From Anaerolineae bacterium (lineage in GTDB: Bacteria; Chloroflexota; Anaerolineae; JAAYZQ01): DNA of 5,198 bases. The stretch lies in NCBI GenBank assembly GCA_016929795.1, contig JAFGIA010000032.1, positions 1-5,198 on the forward strand, given 5' to 3'. Shown one piece after another: positions 5,122 through 5,198 of the stretch. Made by a program: the position numbers and the translations under genes. The notes under the pieces were generated by a model. That model saw only the letters and a program-made list of their open reading frames with translations, ran no database searches and was not told the origin of the DNA. Position 1 is the first letter of the stretch. Each line of letters opens with the position of its first letter.

Positions 5122-5198
5122 GATCCTGCCCGCCTGTGAAGGAGCGGCTCGATGTCGCGGTCAAAGAGGGTCTGCCACGTGTAGCGGCGGCGGACGCG
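5118..5198 (-). CDS. C-terminal 26 residues of an upstream protein, possibly a glycosyltransferase
   Basis: A frame enters at the right edge and ends with TGA at 5118-5120, sharing four bases (GTGA) with the otsB start. The tail contains RRRYTWQTLFDRDIEPLL and ends HRRAGS. A basic stretch followed by Y-T-W and an amphipathic end is common at the C-terminus of GT4-type glycosyltransferases, and the position before otsB would suit a trehalose-6-phosphate synthase or another sugar-nucleotide transferase. The fragment is too short to decide. The overlap and the open frame make a real coding end likely; the product is inference. Confidence 0.6.
   Translation of the reverse strand, partial: RVRRRYTWQTLFDRDIEPLLHRRAGS

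Overview
The window looks like a piece of a high-GC bacterial chromosome. The long secreted protein combines SbsA-type Ig-like domains, FG-GAP/VCBS propeller repeats and a DUF11 domain, and the intergenic DNA is rich in palindromes. Together with a typical bacterial otsB, this resembles Chloroflexota (Anaerolineae/Caldilineae/Ardenticatenia-like), but that placement is an inference from style. No rRNA or other taxonomic marker is present. All supported genes lie on the minus strand.

Layout from right to left, in the direction of transcription. (1) 5118-5198 holds the last 26 codons of an unidentified protein, possibly a sugar-nucleotide glycosyltransferase. (2) 4318-5121 is otsB, trehalose-6-phosphate phosphatase. 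It starts with GTG inside a 4-base GTGA overlap with the upstream stop, so the two are translationally coupled and probably belong to one trehalose (or related sugar) operon. (3) 3402-4317 is a 916-base gap with no convincing protein gene. It contains a relatively AT-rich stretch (about 3905-4260), a cluster of short palindromes, a large imperfect hairpin (3693-3775), a well-formed sigma-70 type promoter (3577-3605) and a structured leader of roughly 170 nt. (4) 1-3401 is the N-terminal 1133 residues of a very large secreted protein that runs off the left edge. It is an uninterrupted reading frame.

The large protein is built as a duplicated module: signal peptide, Ig-like domain, seven FG-GAP/VCBS units (one seven-bladed propeller), DUF11 domain, second Ig-like domain, and a second set of seven units. 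All fourteen calcium-loop motifs keep five aspartates at alternate positions. Cysteines are very rare (four in 1133 residues). Two of them bracket the first propeller exactly, and the truncated last codon TG_ sits where the matching cysteine of the second propeller would be.

The trehalose genes (compatible solute synthesis) and the surface protein appear to be separate transcription units with no evident functional link. I found no CRISPR array, mobile element gene, tRNA or rRNA. The most unusual material is the double-propeller architecture and the leader and intergenic region upstream of it.
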